The notes under the pieces are model-generated. The model saw nothing but the letters and a program-made list of their open reading frames with translations. It ran no database searches and was not told the origin of the DNA. This document shows positions 1 through 6,549 of a stretch of DNA of 10,971 nt, piece by piece. The position numbers and the translations under genes are program-made. Each line of letters begins with the position of its first letter. Position 1 is the stretch's first letter. Origin of the DNA: Hymenobacter sp. (GTDB lineage Bacteria; Bacteroidota; Bacteroidia; Cytophagales; Hymenobacteraceae); the NCBI GenBank assembly GCA_025362615.1, contig JANYFQ010000242.1:1-10971 (forward strand), given 5' to 3'.

Positions 1-29
1 GGTCCGCCCCCGGCTGCCGGGGGCGGACC
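1..29. repeat. Perfect 13-bp GC-rich inverted repeat (hairpin)
   Basis: Bases 1-13 are the exact reverse complement of 17-29, with a 3-nt loop (ctg). No T-run follows on either strand, so it does not look like a standard intrinsic terminator. It sits at the window edge, so its context to the left is unknown. It could be an intergenic hairpin 5' of the LysM-like gene, or part of a Pro/Arg-rich coding linker, because that gene's reading frame stays open through it. Confidence 0.7.
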
Positions 30-52
30 GGCCGCCCGCCCCGTGGGCGGCC
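30..52. repeat. Second perfect inverted repeat, 8-bp stem
   Basis: Bases 30-37 (ggccgccc) pair perfectly with 45-52 (gggcggcc) around a 7-nt loop. It abuts the hairpin at 1-29 directly, making a double hairpin just 12 bases before the GTG at 65. Its role is unknown; it lacks a T-run. Confidence 0.6.
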
Positions 53-64
53 AATCGGTGGGCG

Positions 65-955
65 GTGCCCTTGCCCGACTTCGGGGCCGGGCTGTTTGAG
101 GTGGCGCGGCCCGGCCAGAAGCACACGGTGCGGGGCGGCGAAACCTTCGCCGCGCTGGAGCTTCAATACCGCCTGCCCCCCGGTACCCTCTCCCGCTACA
201 ACCCCGGCCTCAACCCGTTCTACCTGCCCCCCGGCACCCGGCTCAATCTAGACGGGCGCAACCTGCGCCTCGTGCTGGGTAAGTTAGGAAGGTCTGGCGA
301 GGAAGAAGACTTTGAATTCGGATTTAATGCACAGCCAAATACGCCCGAAGGTAAAAAATTGGTGGACAATTTTGCTAGCCTAAGTGACCAAAAGTTGCTA
401 GACCAGTTGCAAACTGACCTGCGTCTAGGAACCGCTACTTTATTTCCTGCACTACAGGCTGCCAATAAAATTGTTGACCACTTGGCGGCGAACACCGGCA
501 AGGACCTGAACTTACAGGGGTTGGTTCCGCTGATGGAGAGCGAAGAAACGATGCAAGCTACGCAGAGTAAAGTGAGCGAGCTTTTCAGACAGAAGATGTC
601 TGTCGCTAAAGGGGATTTTGCAAGAATACAGTTTACAAAGGGCGAAGTAGGTCTCCCTAATTTCGAAATGACCCTTCTGCGGGGAACGACTCTGCTAACG
701 CTTGTTGGTGGCACCCAGCAGCTTGATATCAATCTTGACGCTATCAAAGTCACGGGCCGCAGCTATGCTGCCACGATTGACTTGATTCTATACGACGACT
801 TCGGCGTAAGCGCCAATGATTTCGTCAAACCATCATTCCCGGCAAATTTTGGTCAGGATGGGCTGACAGCCCTGTGGATGTTGCAACATCAACGCAATTA
901 CAAGCCTTTTCGCACCGTTTTCCGCTTTCGTCAAATTGTACATGGGACATTCTAA
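65..955 (+). CDS. LysM-like protein with variable C-terminal domain, putative polymorphic effector
   Basis: The GTG at 65 gives 296 aa, but the frame is open to the left edge without a stop, so the true start may lie outside the window. Residues about 19-62 look like a LysM or LysM-like wall-binding module (HTVRGGET near the start, RYNPGLN, then LPPGTRLNL). From about residue 73 (base ~285) codon use changes abruptly from GC-rich to AT-richer, and the rest (73-296) matches no family I can name with certainty. The tail has a YDDFGV motif at about 243 and WMLQHQRNYKPF at 271-282. From memory this recalls DUF3289-like domains of secreted effectors, unverified. No signal peptide is visible. The stop overlaps the next gene by 14 nt. 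I infer a delivery front fused to an exchanged toxin-like domain; toxicity is not shown by any catalytic motif. Confidence 0.7.
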   Translation: MPLPDFGAGLFEVARPGQKHTVRGGETFAALELQYRLPPGTLSRYNPGLNPFYLPPGTRLNLDGRNLRLVLGKLGRSGEEEDFEFGFNAQPNTPEGKKLVDNFASLSDQKLLDQLQTDLRLGTATLFPALQAANKIVDHLAANTGKDLNLQGLVPLMESEETMQATQSKVSELFRQKMSVAKGDFARIQFTKGEVGLPNFEMTLLRGTTLLTLVGGTQQLDINLDAIKVTGRSYAATIDLILYDDFGVSANDFVKPSFPANFGQDGLTALWMLQHQRNYKPFRTVFRFRQIVHGTF

Positions 956-1448
956 AGCATGGTTGTGTGTGCTGTTGGCATTAAATACCACTTGTTCCGA
1001 GCCCCTACCTGTCCGGCTTCGCGTTGTACAGGTAGGGCAATGCTACAGTGACGAGGACTACGAAGGCAAGCTTATTGGATTAGGCAGAATCTGCTTTTTT
1101 GCCGTGCAGCATTGGCAAGACACGCCATCGCAGCGGCAACAACTCGACAGCTTGGCAGCTAATTTAATAGTCTCTATTGCAAAAGATAGCGCTTACGGAA
1201 ATTGCGGTGTTGTTTACCATCAATACAATGAAAAAGTAAACGAAAATACTAAACACTTAGATGGAACTGATAGTAGTCTGCTCACGCAAGGCACTAGAAT
1301 AGCCAATTATTCCTGGGAGAGAAGGGGTTATTACGATAGGGGTTTGTACAATGAACGCGGTTTCCCCCTTTCTACGAAAGCGCAAGGTAAGCCGTTGGTG
1401 GTGGTGAACGCCGAACTGGAAATAGTGCCCGGCCCAGTCGGGCTGTAA
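942..1448 (+). CDS. Small putative lipoprotein, candidate immunity protein
   Basis: The ATG at 942 gives 168 aa and overlaps the end of the LysM-like gene by 14 nt, suggesting translational coupling. A TTG at 936 in the same frame is a less likely start. The N-terminus is MGHSKAWLCVLLALNTTCSEP: short basic region, hydrophobic stretch, then Cys-18. The lipobox (LNTTC) is atypical, so plain secretion is also possible. The mature part has further Cys residues and many Tyr and Asn, with no family I recognise. It shares the AT-richer composition of the 3' half of the preceding gene and lies inside the same compositional island. Position, overlap and probable periplasmic location fit an immunity protein against a periplasm-acting effector; this is inference from context only. 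Confidence 0.65.
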   Translation: MGHSKAWLCVLLALNTTCSEPLPVRLRVVQVGQCYSDEDYEGKLIGLGRICFFAVQHWQDTPSQRQQLDSLAANLIVSIAKDSAYGNCGVVYHQYNEKVNENTKHLDGTDSSLLTQGTRIANYSWERRGYYDRGLYNERGFPLSTKAQGKPLVVVNAELEIVPGPVGL

Positions 1449-1493
1449 CTTGTTTGCAATCATGCTTCTCACTAACTTTTTGTCTGTACTCGC

Positions 1494-1573
1494 ACCCCTT
1501 CCGCAGCGGCGGCCCCGGCGGCGGGCGCGGCGCAGGCTACTTCCCGCATCCGGCCATGGCATTCAGGGCATGA
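1494..1573 (+). pseudogene. Orphan GC-rich coding tail, possible displaced C-terminus
   Basis: At about 1494 composition switches back to GC-rich. A frame open from 1391 ends at TGA 1571-1573; its GC-rich part encodes a Gly-rich tail ending GYFPHPAMAFRA. There is no convincing start codon in that part (only an ATG seven codons before the stop). It therefore looks like the 3' end of a gene that lost its 5' part, perhaps the original C-terminus of the LysM-like gene displaced by the AT-richer insert. The stop overlaps the ATG of the next ORF as ATGA. Chance open frame in GC-rich DNA is the alternative. Within 1449-1782 this and the following ORF are the only coding traces I see. Confidence 0.35.
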
Positions 1574-1758
1574 GCCAGGGCGAACAATACGCCCCGCCCG
1601 GCTCGCAGTACGCCGAAACGGAGGCCGAAGCCCGCGCCCGCCTGGGCCGGGCGCTACGCGAGTGCGGACACGCCAACGGGGCGAAATACGATGCCCAATC
1701 AACGGCCCTGACTTCGCCCGGCCCGTTTTCCTGGTCCGCCTGGGGCAGGACGAATTGA
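1570..1758 (+). CDS. Small hypothetical protein, 62 aa
   Basis: The ATG at 1570 overlaps the preceding stop in an ATGA arrangement. The 62-residue product begins MSQGEQYAPPGSQYAETEAEARARLGRAL and has GC-rich third codon positions, as real genes here do. It has one Cys, no signal peptide and no membrane segment; the middle looks helical and acidic/basic (residues about 15-35), and the tail is Ser/Gly/Trp-rich. I do not recognise it. A different frame from about 1662 is also open and runs into the next gene, so a frameshifted remnant is possible. It ends 24 bases before the next start. Confidence 0.35.
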   Translation: MSQGEQYAPPGSQYAETEAEARARLGRALRECGHANGAKYDAQSTALTSPGPFSWSAWGRTN

Positions 1759-1782
1759 CTTTTTGCTTTAACCCCCATTCCC

Positions 1783-2730
1783 ATGCCTGCTACCTACCTC
1801 GTCATCCCACCCGAAATCAACCTGCGGCGGCAGCCCCGCGTGGCCCCCGCCACGGTGATGACGACCTTGCCCCAGGACCACCCGGTAGAAAAGGTGGAGG
1901 CCGCCGCCGGAGTGCCGGGCTGGTGGCTCGTGGCGGTGCGGCTGCCCGGCTCCGGGCGGCAGGTGCGGGGCTACTTGCGGGCCAGCCTGTTGCGGGCCGC
2001 GTCCGCGCTGCCTGTGCCTGCGCCGCCCGCGCCGGTGTTGTTCGTGCCGGTGTTGTTCGTGCCGCCCGCCGCGCATCTGCTCTCGCCCGGCCCGGTGCGC
2101 CGCGCCGAGGCCGACAACTGGCACCGCCCCCTGCACGAAGCCGGGCAGCCCCAGCCGCCGGGCACCAACGCGGCGCCAACATCGGCGCGGCTGACGGCCA
2201 TCGTGGCCTGGCTCGACGTGGAGCGCAGCGCCCGCTACCGCCCGCGCCCTGCCGCCACCTACTGCAACATCTACGCCCACGACTACTGCTACCTGGCCGG
2301 TGCCTACCTGCCCCGTGTGTGGTGGACGCGCCCCGCCCTGACAGCCCTCGCCGCCGGCCAGGCCGTGGCCCCGCGCTACGGGGCCACCGTGCGCGAACTC
2401 AACGCCAACGCCCTCTACGACTGGCTGCTCGACTACGGCGCGGCCTTCGGCTGGGAGCGCCTGACCGAAGTGGCCGAGTTGCAGGCCGCCGCCAACGCCG
2501 GCCGGGCCGCCCTCGTCGTGGCCCAGCGCCGCGACCTCAACCAGCCCGGTCACATTGTGGCCGTGGTGCCCGAAACCGGGCCGCACCAAGCCCCGCGCCG
2601 GGCGGGCGGGGCCGTGGCCGCGCCCCTGCAAAGCCAGGCCGGCCGCCGCAACGCCGCCTATCTCGTGTCGCCTACCGCCTGGTGGGCGGGGGCGCAGTTC
2701 CGGCGCTTTGCGTTCTGGGCGCAGGCGTGA
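1783..2730 (+). CDS. SH3b plus papain-like (CHAP/NlpC-type) cysteine peptidase, putative cell-wall amidase
   Basis: 315 aa from ATG 1783. Residues about 5-70 resemble a bacterial SH3 domain (INLRRQP, then PGWWLVAV and GYLRASLL), a fold that binds cell-wall peptides. A Pro/Ala-rich linker (about 75-135) contains a duplicated PVLFV. The C-terminal domain has TYCNIYAHD with candidate nucleophile Cys-161, a conserved-looking ELNANALYDWLLDYGAAFGW block, and PGHIVAVVPE with candidate His-257, the order expected for a papain-like NlpC/P60 or CHAP peptidoglycan hydrolase. A PLQSQAG and C-terminal FAFW segment close the fold. I see no signal peptide, so a wall hydrolase would need another export route or be delivered into other cells. 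It follows the effector-like block on the same strand. The family call is by motif only. Confidence 0.65.
   Translation: MPATYLVIPPEINLRRQPRVAPATVMTTLPQDHPVEKVEAAAGVPGWWLVAVRLPGSGRQVRGYLRASLLRAASALPVPAPPAPVLFVPVLFVPPAAHLLSPGPVRRAEADNWHRPLHEAGQPQPPGTNAAPTSARLTAIVAWLDVERSARYRPRPAATYCNIYAHDYCYLAGAYLPRVWWTRPALTALAAGQAVAPRYGATVRELNANALYDWLLDYGAAFGWERLTEVAELQAAANAGRAALVVAQRRDLNQPGHIVAVVPETGPHQAPRRAGGAVAAPLQSQAGRRNAAYLVSPTAWWAGAQFRRFAFWAQA
2032..2061 (+). repeat. Tandem duplication of 15 bp in the peptidase linker
   Basis: The unit ccggtgttgttcgtg occurs twice head to tail (2032-2046 and 2047-2061) without mismatch, giving PVLFVPVLFV in the Pro/Ala-rich linker. The exact identity suggests a recent slippage event that keeps the frame. 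Confidence 0.9.
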
Positions 2731-2829
2731 TGGCCGTTTGCCCGTCGGTTCTCATCCAGCGCCCAAAATGCCCACCAACATCATCCACAACCTACCCTTC
2801 CGGCCTCAAAACCACCGGCCTTGTTTACT

Positions 2830-3477
2830 CTACCTGGCATCCGGGCCGCTGGCCGTGGGCTTGGGTGCCACGTTCTTTGTATAAAAGGCGTAAACCCCTT
2901 GCAGCGGGCACACCCCGCACTTCGGCGACCGCGCCACGCAGGTGTAGCGCCCGTGCAGAATGAGCCAGTGGTGCGCCCTGGGCACCAGCGCCAGCGGAAT
3001 GTGCCGCATCAGCCCCTTCTCCACGGCCAGCGGCGTGGTGGCCGTGCCCGGCACCAGCCCCAGCCGCCGCGACACCCGAAACACGTGGGTGTCGACGGCC
3101 ATCGCCGGTTGGTTGTAGATGACCGACACCACCACGTTGGCCGTTTTGCGGCCCACGCCGGGCAGGCGCTGCAACTCGTCAATGGTGGCCGGCACCTCAC
3201 CGCCGAACTCCGCCGTCAGCACCCGGCCCAGGCCGGCCAAATGCTTGGCCTTGTTGTTGGGGTACGACACGCTACGGATGAAGGGAAATACCTCCTCAGG
3301 CGTAGCGGCGGCCAGGTGGGCGGGCGTCACCAGGTTCACGCGCTTGTCGGTGCATTGGGCGCTTAGCACAACGGCGACCACCAGCTCGTAGGCGCTGGCG
3401 TAGTGCAGCTCCGTTTCGGGGGCCGGGAAGTGGGTGAGGAAATAGTCGAGCAGGAACGCGAAGCGGGCTTTGCGCAT
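2830..3477 (-). CDS. nth: Endonuclease III, DNA glycosylase/AP lyase
   Basis: 215 aa starting at the ATG whose complement is 3475-3477 (MRKARFAFLL), which aligns with the usual Nth N-terminus. The frame stays open further upstream to about 3579, but that extension lies in a glycosyltransferase stub and is not Nth-like. The protein should remove oxidised pyrimidines and nick the abasic site in base excision repair. Visible hallmarks are LSAQCTD (39-44), the helix-hairpin-helix LPGVGRKTANVV with catalytic Lys-111, AVDTHVFRV with catalytic Asp-129, and HHWLILHGRYTC. The iron-sulfur loop has Cys-180, Cys-187 and Cys-190 with normal spacing, but the expected fourth Cys is Tyr-196 (tac codon). A basic tail of about 15 residues follows. 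It converges on the peptidase gene with 99 bases between the stops. Confidence 0.95.
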   Translation of the reverse strand: MRKARFAFLLDYFLTHFPAPETELHYASAYELVVAVVLSAQCTDKRVNLVTPAHLAAATPEEVFPFIRSVSYPNNKAKHLAGLGRVLTAEFGGEVPATIDELQRLPGVGRKTANVVVSVIYNQPAMAVDTHVFRVSRRLGLVPGTATTPLAVEKGLMRHIPLALVPRAHHWLILHGRYTCVARSPKCGVCPLQGVYAFYTKNVAPKPTASGPDAR

Positions 3478-3856
3478 CCGGCTGGTGGGCGGGCAGCCGC
3501 GCCACGCGGTTTTTACCTGGTTCGCGCTGGCGGAGGTATCGGTGGTTTCGTTCCTGAATTTGCCGGTGCTGGATGCCAACTCGCCGGCTAAGCTCTACGA
3601 TGCGCTGGCGGTGGGTACGCCGGTGGTAGTGACGAACCGGGGCTGGACCCGGGAGTTGGTGGAGCGCACGGGCTGCGGCTGGTACGCGCCCGCCGGCGAT
3701 GCCGCCGCGCTGGCCGGGCGGCTGGAGGAATTGCTGGCGCGGCCCGAGGAGCTGCGGGCGGTGGGGCAGCGCGGCAAAGCCCTGGCCAGCCAGGAGTTCG
3801 ACCGAAGCAGGCTGGCGGCAACGATGCAGGACATTTTGGAAAACGCCGCCGGGTGA
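3470..3856 (+). pseudogene. 5'-truncated glycosyltransferase (GT4-like), C-terminal stub
   Basis: From about 3512 the frame encodes WFALAEVSVVSF, then LPVLDANSPAKLYDALAVGTPVVVTNRGW, followed by a helical tail to TGA at 3854-3856. This is the nucleotide-sugar-binding C-terminal portion of a family-4-type glycosyltransferase (GT-B fold; the NSPxKLxDALAxGTPVVV motif). A whole enzyme is about 350-400 aa; only about 115 residues remain. Codons before 3512 in this frame do not resemble the family, and the frame runs backwards into the opposite-strand nth start. No intact N-terminal half lies nearby. I read it as a deletion remnant. The open frame with no internal stop suggests the loss was recent, or that this piece is tolerated. 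Confidence 0.75.
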
Positions 3857-3927
3857 TTTGTGCTGCTCAAATTTGGTTTTGTACTGCGTTGTACTCAGAA
3901 ACGAGTGTGTTGTGCCAATTCGCCCGC

Positions 3928-4680
3928 TCAACCGAGCAAATGGATGCGTTTTTTCAGCTCTTCTTTGCACGAGCGGCTGACGGGCACGTACTCTTTGCCC
4001 AGCAATACGCAGCCTTCTTCGTAGGCCCGCACATGGTCGAGGTTGACGATGTGGGAGCGGTGGGTTTTGAAAAACGCGGCGGGAAGCTTCGCTTCGAGCT
4101 CTTTGAGGGTGGAATAAACTACGAATTGGCCGTCGGCGGTGTGCAGGCGCACGTAATTTTCCAGGGCTTCGAGGTAGTGAATGTCGGCCACGCGGAGCTT
4201 GACGTAGCCCTGGCCTTTTTTGACGAAGAAATACTCGGAGGCGCTGGTTTCGGGGGCGGTGGCTTCGATGGTTTCGGTGGGAGCGGGAAGCGGGGGGGTG
4301 CGGGCGGGCGCCTGATAGGCGGCGTAAAGGGCCAATTCAAGCTGGGTGCGCAGGGTGTCGTCGGTGAAGGGTTTGAGGATGTAGCCGTAGGGTTGGGCTA
4401 CTTTGGCGCGGTTCAGGGTGGCCGCGTCGGAGCGGGCGGTGAGGAACACCACCGGCACGGCAAATTGCCGGCGCACGAGCAGCGCGGTGGCGATGCCGTC
4501 GGTGTCGCCTTCGATGTTGATGTCCATGAGCACCAGCTCAACCGGGTGGCGGGCGAGGGCCGCCAGGGCTTCGTCGGAGTTGTCGACGGGTTCCAGCGGG
4601 GCATGGCCCAGGCGCAGCAGCGCCCGCTCGATTTCGGCGGCGATGAGCAACTCGTCTTCGACAATGAGAATGGTGGCCAT
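3928..4680 (-). CDS. LytTR-family response regulator
   Basis: 250 aa from the ATG at 4680 (MATILIVEDE); a TTG four codons upstream is less likely. Residues 1-120 form a receiver domain: acidic Glu-8/Asp-9, phosphoacceptor Asp-53 in LVLMDINIEG, Thr-81 in FLTAR, and Lys-103 in ILKPF. A Pro/Thr/Glu-rich linker (about 126-150) leads to a LytTR DNA-binding domain (about 152-250) with the FFVKKGQGYVKL start, IHYLEALENYVRLH and the FKTHRSHIVNL core. It lies 44 bases downstream of the histidine kinase on the same strand, in an operon with it. LytTR proteins bind paired 9-bp direct repeats one or two helical turns apart; candidate sites lie at 6607-6656. All key phosphorylation residues are present, so it should be functional. 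Confidence 0.95.
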   Translation of the reverse strand: MATILIVEDELLIAAEIERALLRLGHAPLEPVDNSDEALAALARHPVELVLMDINIEGDTDGIATALLVRRQFAVPVVFLTARSDAATLNRAKVAQPYGYILKPFTDDTLRTQLELALYAAYQAPARTPPLPAPTETIEATAPETSASEYFFVKKGQGYVKLRVADIHYLEALENYVRLHTADGQFVVYSTLKELEAKLPAAFFKTHRSHIVNLDHVRAYEEGCVLLGKEYVPVSRSCKEELKKRIHLLG

Positions 4681-4724
4681 GTTAACTAACAATTGATAAT
4701 GAGCAAGTAGCAGAGCGCAAAGGA

Positions 4725-6545
4725 CTACGGCAGCCGGGTGATTTCGAAGCCGGTGCCGGTGGCGGGCGGGGCGGCAGGTTCGGTGCGCAGGGTGGCTTTG
4801 AGCTGCTTGGTGAGCATCCCGATGAGCTGCATTCCGAGGGATTTGGGCTTGCCGGCCGGGGCGGCGGTGGCGGGCAGGCCCACGCCGTCGTCGGCCACGC
4901 GCAGGCGGAAGCCCCGGGGCGGCAAGGCTACCAGGCTGATGTGCAGGTGGCCGCCGGCGCGGCCCGCAAAGGCGTGTTTGTAGGCGTTGGTCACCAGCTC
5001 GTTTGCCAGCAGGCCAAAGGGAATGGCATCCTTGGCCTCGACGACGACCGGCTGCAAGTCGGTGCTGAGCCGAACGGGGCGCAGGGCGGAATTAAGGGAT
5101 TGGTGCAGCGAGTTCAGCAGCTCGGCCAGGTAGGTGTCGAGGCTGATTTGGGCCAGGTTGTCGTTGCGGTAAAGGTGCTCGTGGACCAGGGCCATGCTCT
5201 GAATGCGGGCCTGGCTTTCGGCCAGCGCGGCGGCCAGCGCGGGGTGGGGCAGGGTGCTGCTTTGCCAGCTAAGCAAGCTGCTGACGAGTTGGAGGTTGTT
5301 TTTGACGCGGTGGTGAATTTCCTGAATCAGCACTTCTTTTTCGGCCATCGACTGGCGGATTTCGTGGTTGGCGGCGGCCAGGGCGCGGTTGGCGCGGTGC
5401 TTTTGGCGCATCTGGTGCCCGAGGCCCCCGGCGAAGATTAGGAGCAAGGCCGTGGCGGCCAACGCGCCGTAAATCAGCTGGTTTTTGCGGCGGATGGTGA
5501 GCTGCTGCCCCTGAATCTGCTCTTCCTTCTGGCGGGTTTGGAAGCGGGTTTCCAGCTCGTTGATGCGGTCGGTGCTGGCGCGGCCGAAGGCACTGTCTTT
5601 GCGGGCGGCGAAGCGGCGAAAGTCCTGGTACGCTGCCTGGTAGTTGCCGGCCTGGGCGTGGGTTTCGGCCAGAAAGCGGAGGTTGTTGCGGCCGATGTCG
5701 GGGAAGGCGCGGCCCACTTCGGAGCTTTGGCGGTAGTAGGCGGCGGCCGTGGCCCAGTGGCCCAGGCCGCGCTGCACATGGCCCAGGTTTTGGAGGTTTT
5801 GGGCCTGTTGGGCCACGTTGCCCAGTTGGCGGTTCAGGGCCAGGCACTGGGCGAGGTAGGGCAGGGCGGCGGCGTAGCGGCGGCGGTCGAGGTAGGTGTC
5901 GGCGATGTTGTTGAGGGCGCTGGTGGCCTTGGCGGTGTTGCCGGCGGCCCGGAACAGCGCCAGCGCCCGCTGGTAGTAAGCCAGGGCCTGCCGCTGGGTG
6001 GTGTCGAGGGCCGTGGAGGCGGTGGCCAGGTTCACGTAGGAGTCGCCCACGCCCAGCGAGTCGCCGCGCTGGCGGTCGAGGGCCAGGCTTTGGCGGTAGC
6101 ACTGCATGGCCTGGGCCTCGTGCGAGCCGGCCAGGTAAACATTGCCGATGTTGTTGAGGCACGACGACTGCCCGCGCAGGTTACGAATTTGTTTGTTCAG
6201 GGCCAGCGACTTGAAGTAGGCAGCCAGCGCGGCCTCGTAGTTTTCGAGCAGGTAATACGCGCTGCCCTGGTTGCCCAGGGCCTGGGCCTGCTGGCCGGGG
6301 TCGGCGGCATCGCGGGCGGCGGCTTCGGCCTGGCGGGCGTAGGCCAGGGCCTGCGGGGGCGAGGTGTAGAAGTGGCGCTCGGCCAGCTTGTTCAGCAGCA
6401 GCGGCTGGCGGGCGGCGGGGGCCAGCGCAATGCGGGCCAGGGCGGTGTCGGGCAACGTGCCGAGCGCCTGGGCACGGGCCGGGGGCAGCGCCCAGCAAAT
6501 CAGCAGCGCCCGGCAAAGGAAGAACAGCAGCGCACGAGGGGCCAT
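4725..6545 (-). CDS. TPR-containing membrane histidine kinase, HisKA_2 family
   Basis: 606 aa from the ATG whose complement is 6543-6545. This start gives a clean signal peptide (MAPRALLFFL onward, cleavage likely after ARA-25). Upstream in-frame codons to 6659 would bury it behind a Pro-rich leader, so the shorter form is preferred. Residues about 50-310 are tetratricopeptide repeats (recurrent NNIGNVY, LNNIADTY, LQNLGHV and YYRQSLAL helices). Then come a short coiled coil, a membrane helix at about 355-379, and a second coiled coil. The HisKA_2 dimerisation box EIHHRVKNNLQL has phosphoacceptor His at 411/412. The ATPase domain shows the N-box NELVTNAYKHAF (Asn-515/520), ADDGVGLP (551-558) and SLGMQLIGML. 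The TPR region should face the periplasm and sense a protein or envelope signal. The LytTR regulator directly downstream is its likely partner. Confidence 0.95.
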   Translation of the reverse strand: MAPRALLFFLCRALLICWALPPARAQALGTLPDTALARIALAPAARQPLLLNKLAERHFYTSPPQALAYARQAEAAARDAADPGQQAQALGNQGSAYYLLENYEAALAAYFKSLALNKQIRNLRGQSSCLNNIGNVYLAGSHEAQAMQCYRQSLALDRQRGDSLGVGDSYVNLATASTALDTTQRQALAYYQRALALFRAAGNTAKATSALNNIADTYLDRRRYAAALPYLAQCLALNRQLGNVAQQAQNLQNLGHVQRGLGHWATAAAYYRQSSEVGRAFPDIGRNNLRFLAETHAQAGNYQAAYQDFRRFAARKDSAFGRASTDRINELETRFQTRQKEEQIQGQQLTIRRKNQLIYGALAATALLLIFAGGLGHQMRQKHRANRALAAANHEIRQSMAEKEVLIQEIHHRVKNNLQLVSSLLSWQSSTLPHPALAAALAESQARIQSMALVHEHLYRNDNLAQISLDTYLAELLNSLHQSLNSALRPVRLSTDLQPVVVEAKDAIPFGLLANELVTNAYKHAFAGRAGGHLHISLVALPPRGFRLRVADDGVGLPATAAPAGKPKSLGMQLIGMLTKQLKATLRTEPAAPPATGTGFEITRLP

Positions 6546-6549
6546 GCGG

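Noticed and set aside
286..1494. AT-richer island as an insertion sequence or prophage piece
   Set aside because: There is no transposase, integrase, terminal inverted repeat or target-site duplication that I can see; the genes read as effector tail and neighbour.
2731..2829. Possible bidirectional terminator between the convergent peptidase and nth genes
   Set aside because: Only 4-bp palindromic CCGG or GGCC stems are found, with no convincing stem-loop plus T-run on either strand.
1662..2963. Long plus-strand open frame over the peptidase gene
   Set aside because: It is rich in Arg, Pro and Ala with no domain, and overlaps the SH3b/peptidase frame that has clear motifs; it is a by-product of high GC.
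3478..3579. N-terminal extension of nth by 34 codons
   Set aside because: The extension is antisense to the glycosyltransferase stub and unlike any Nth; the internal ATG at 3477 aligns with the usual family start.
3857..3927. Terminator or small RNA between the glycosyltransferase stub and the response regulator
   Set aside because: No stable stem-loop beyond a 3-bp ctc/gag pair was found; nothing supportable.
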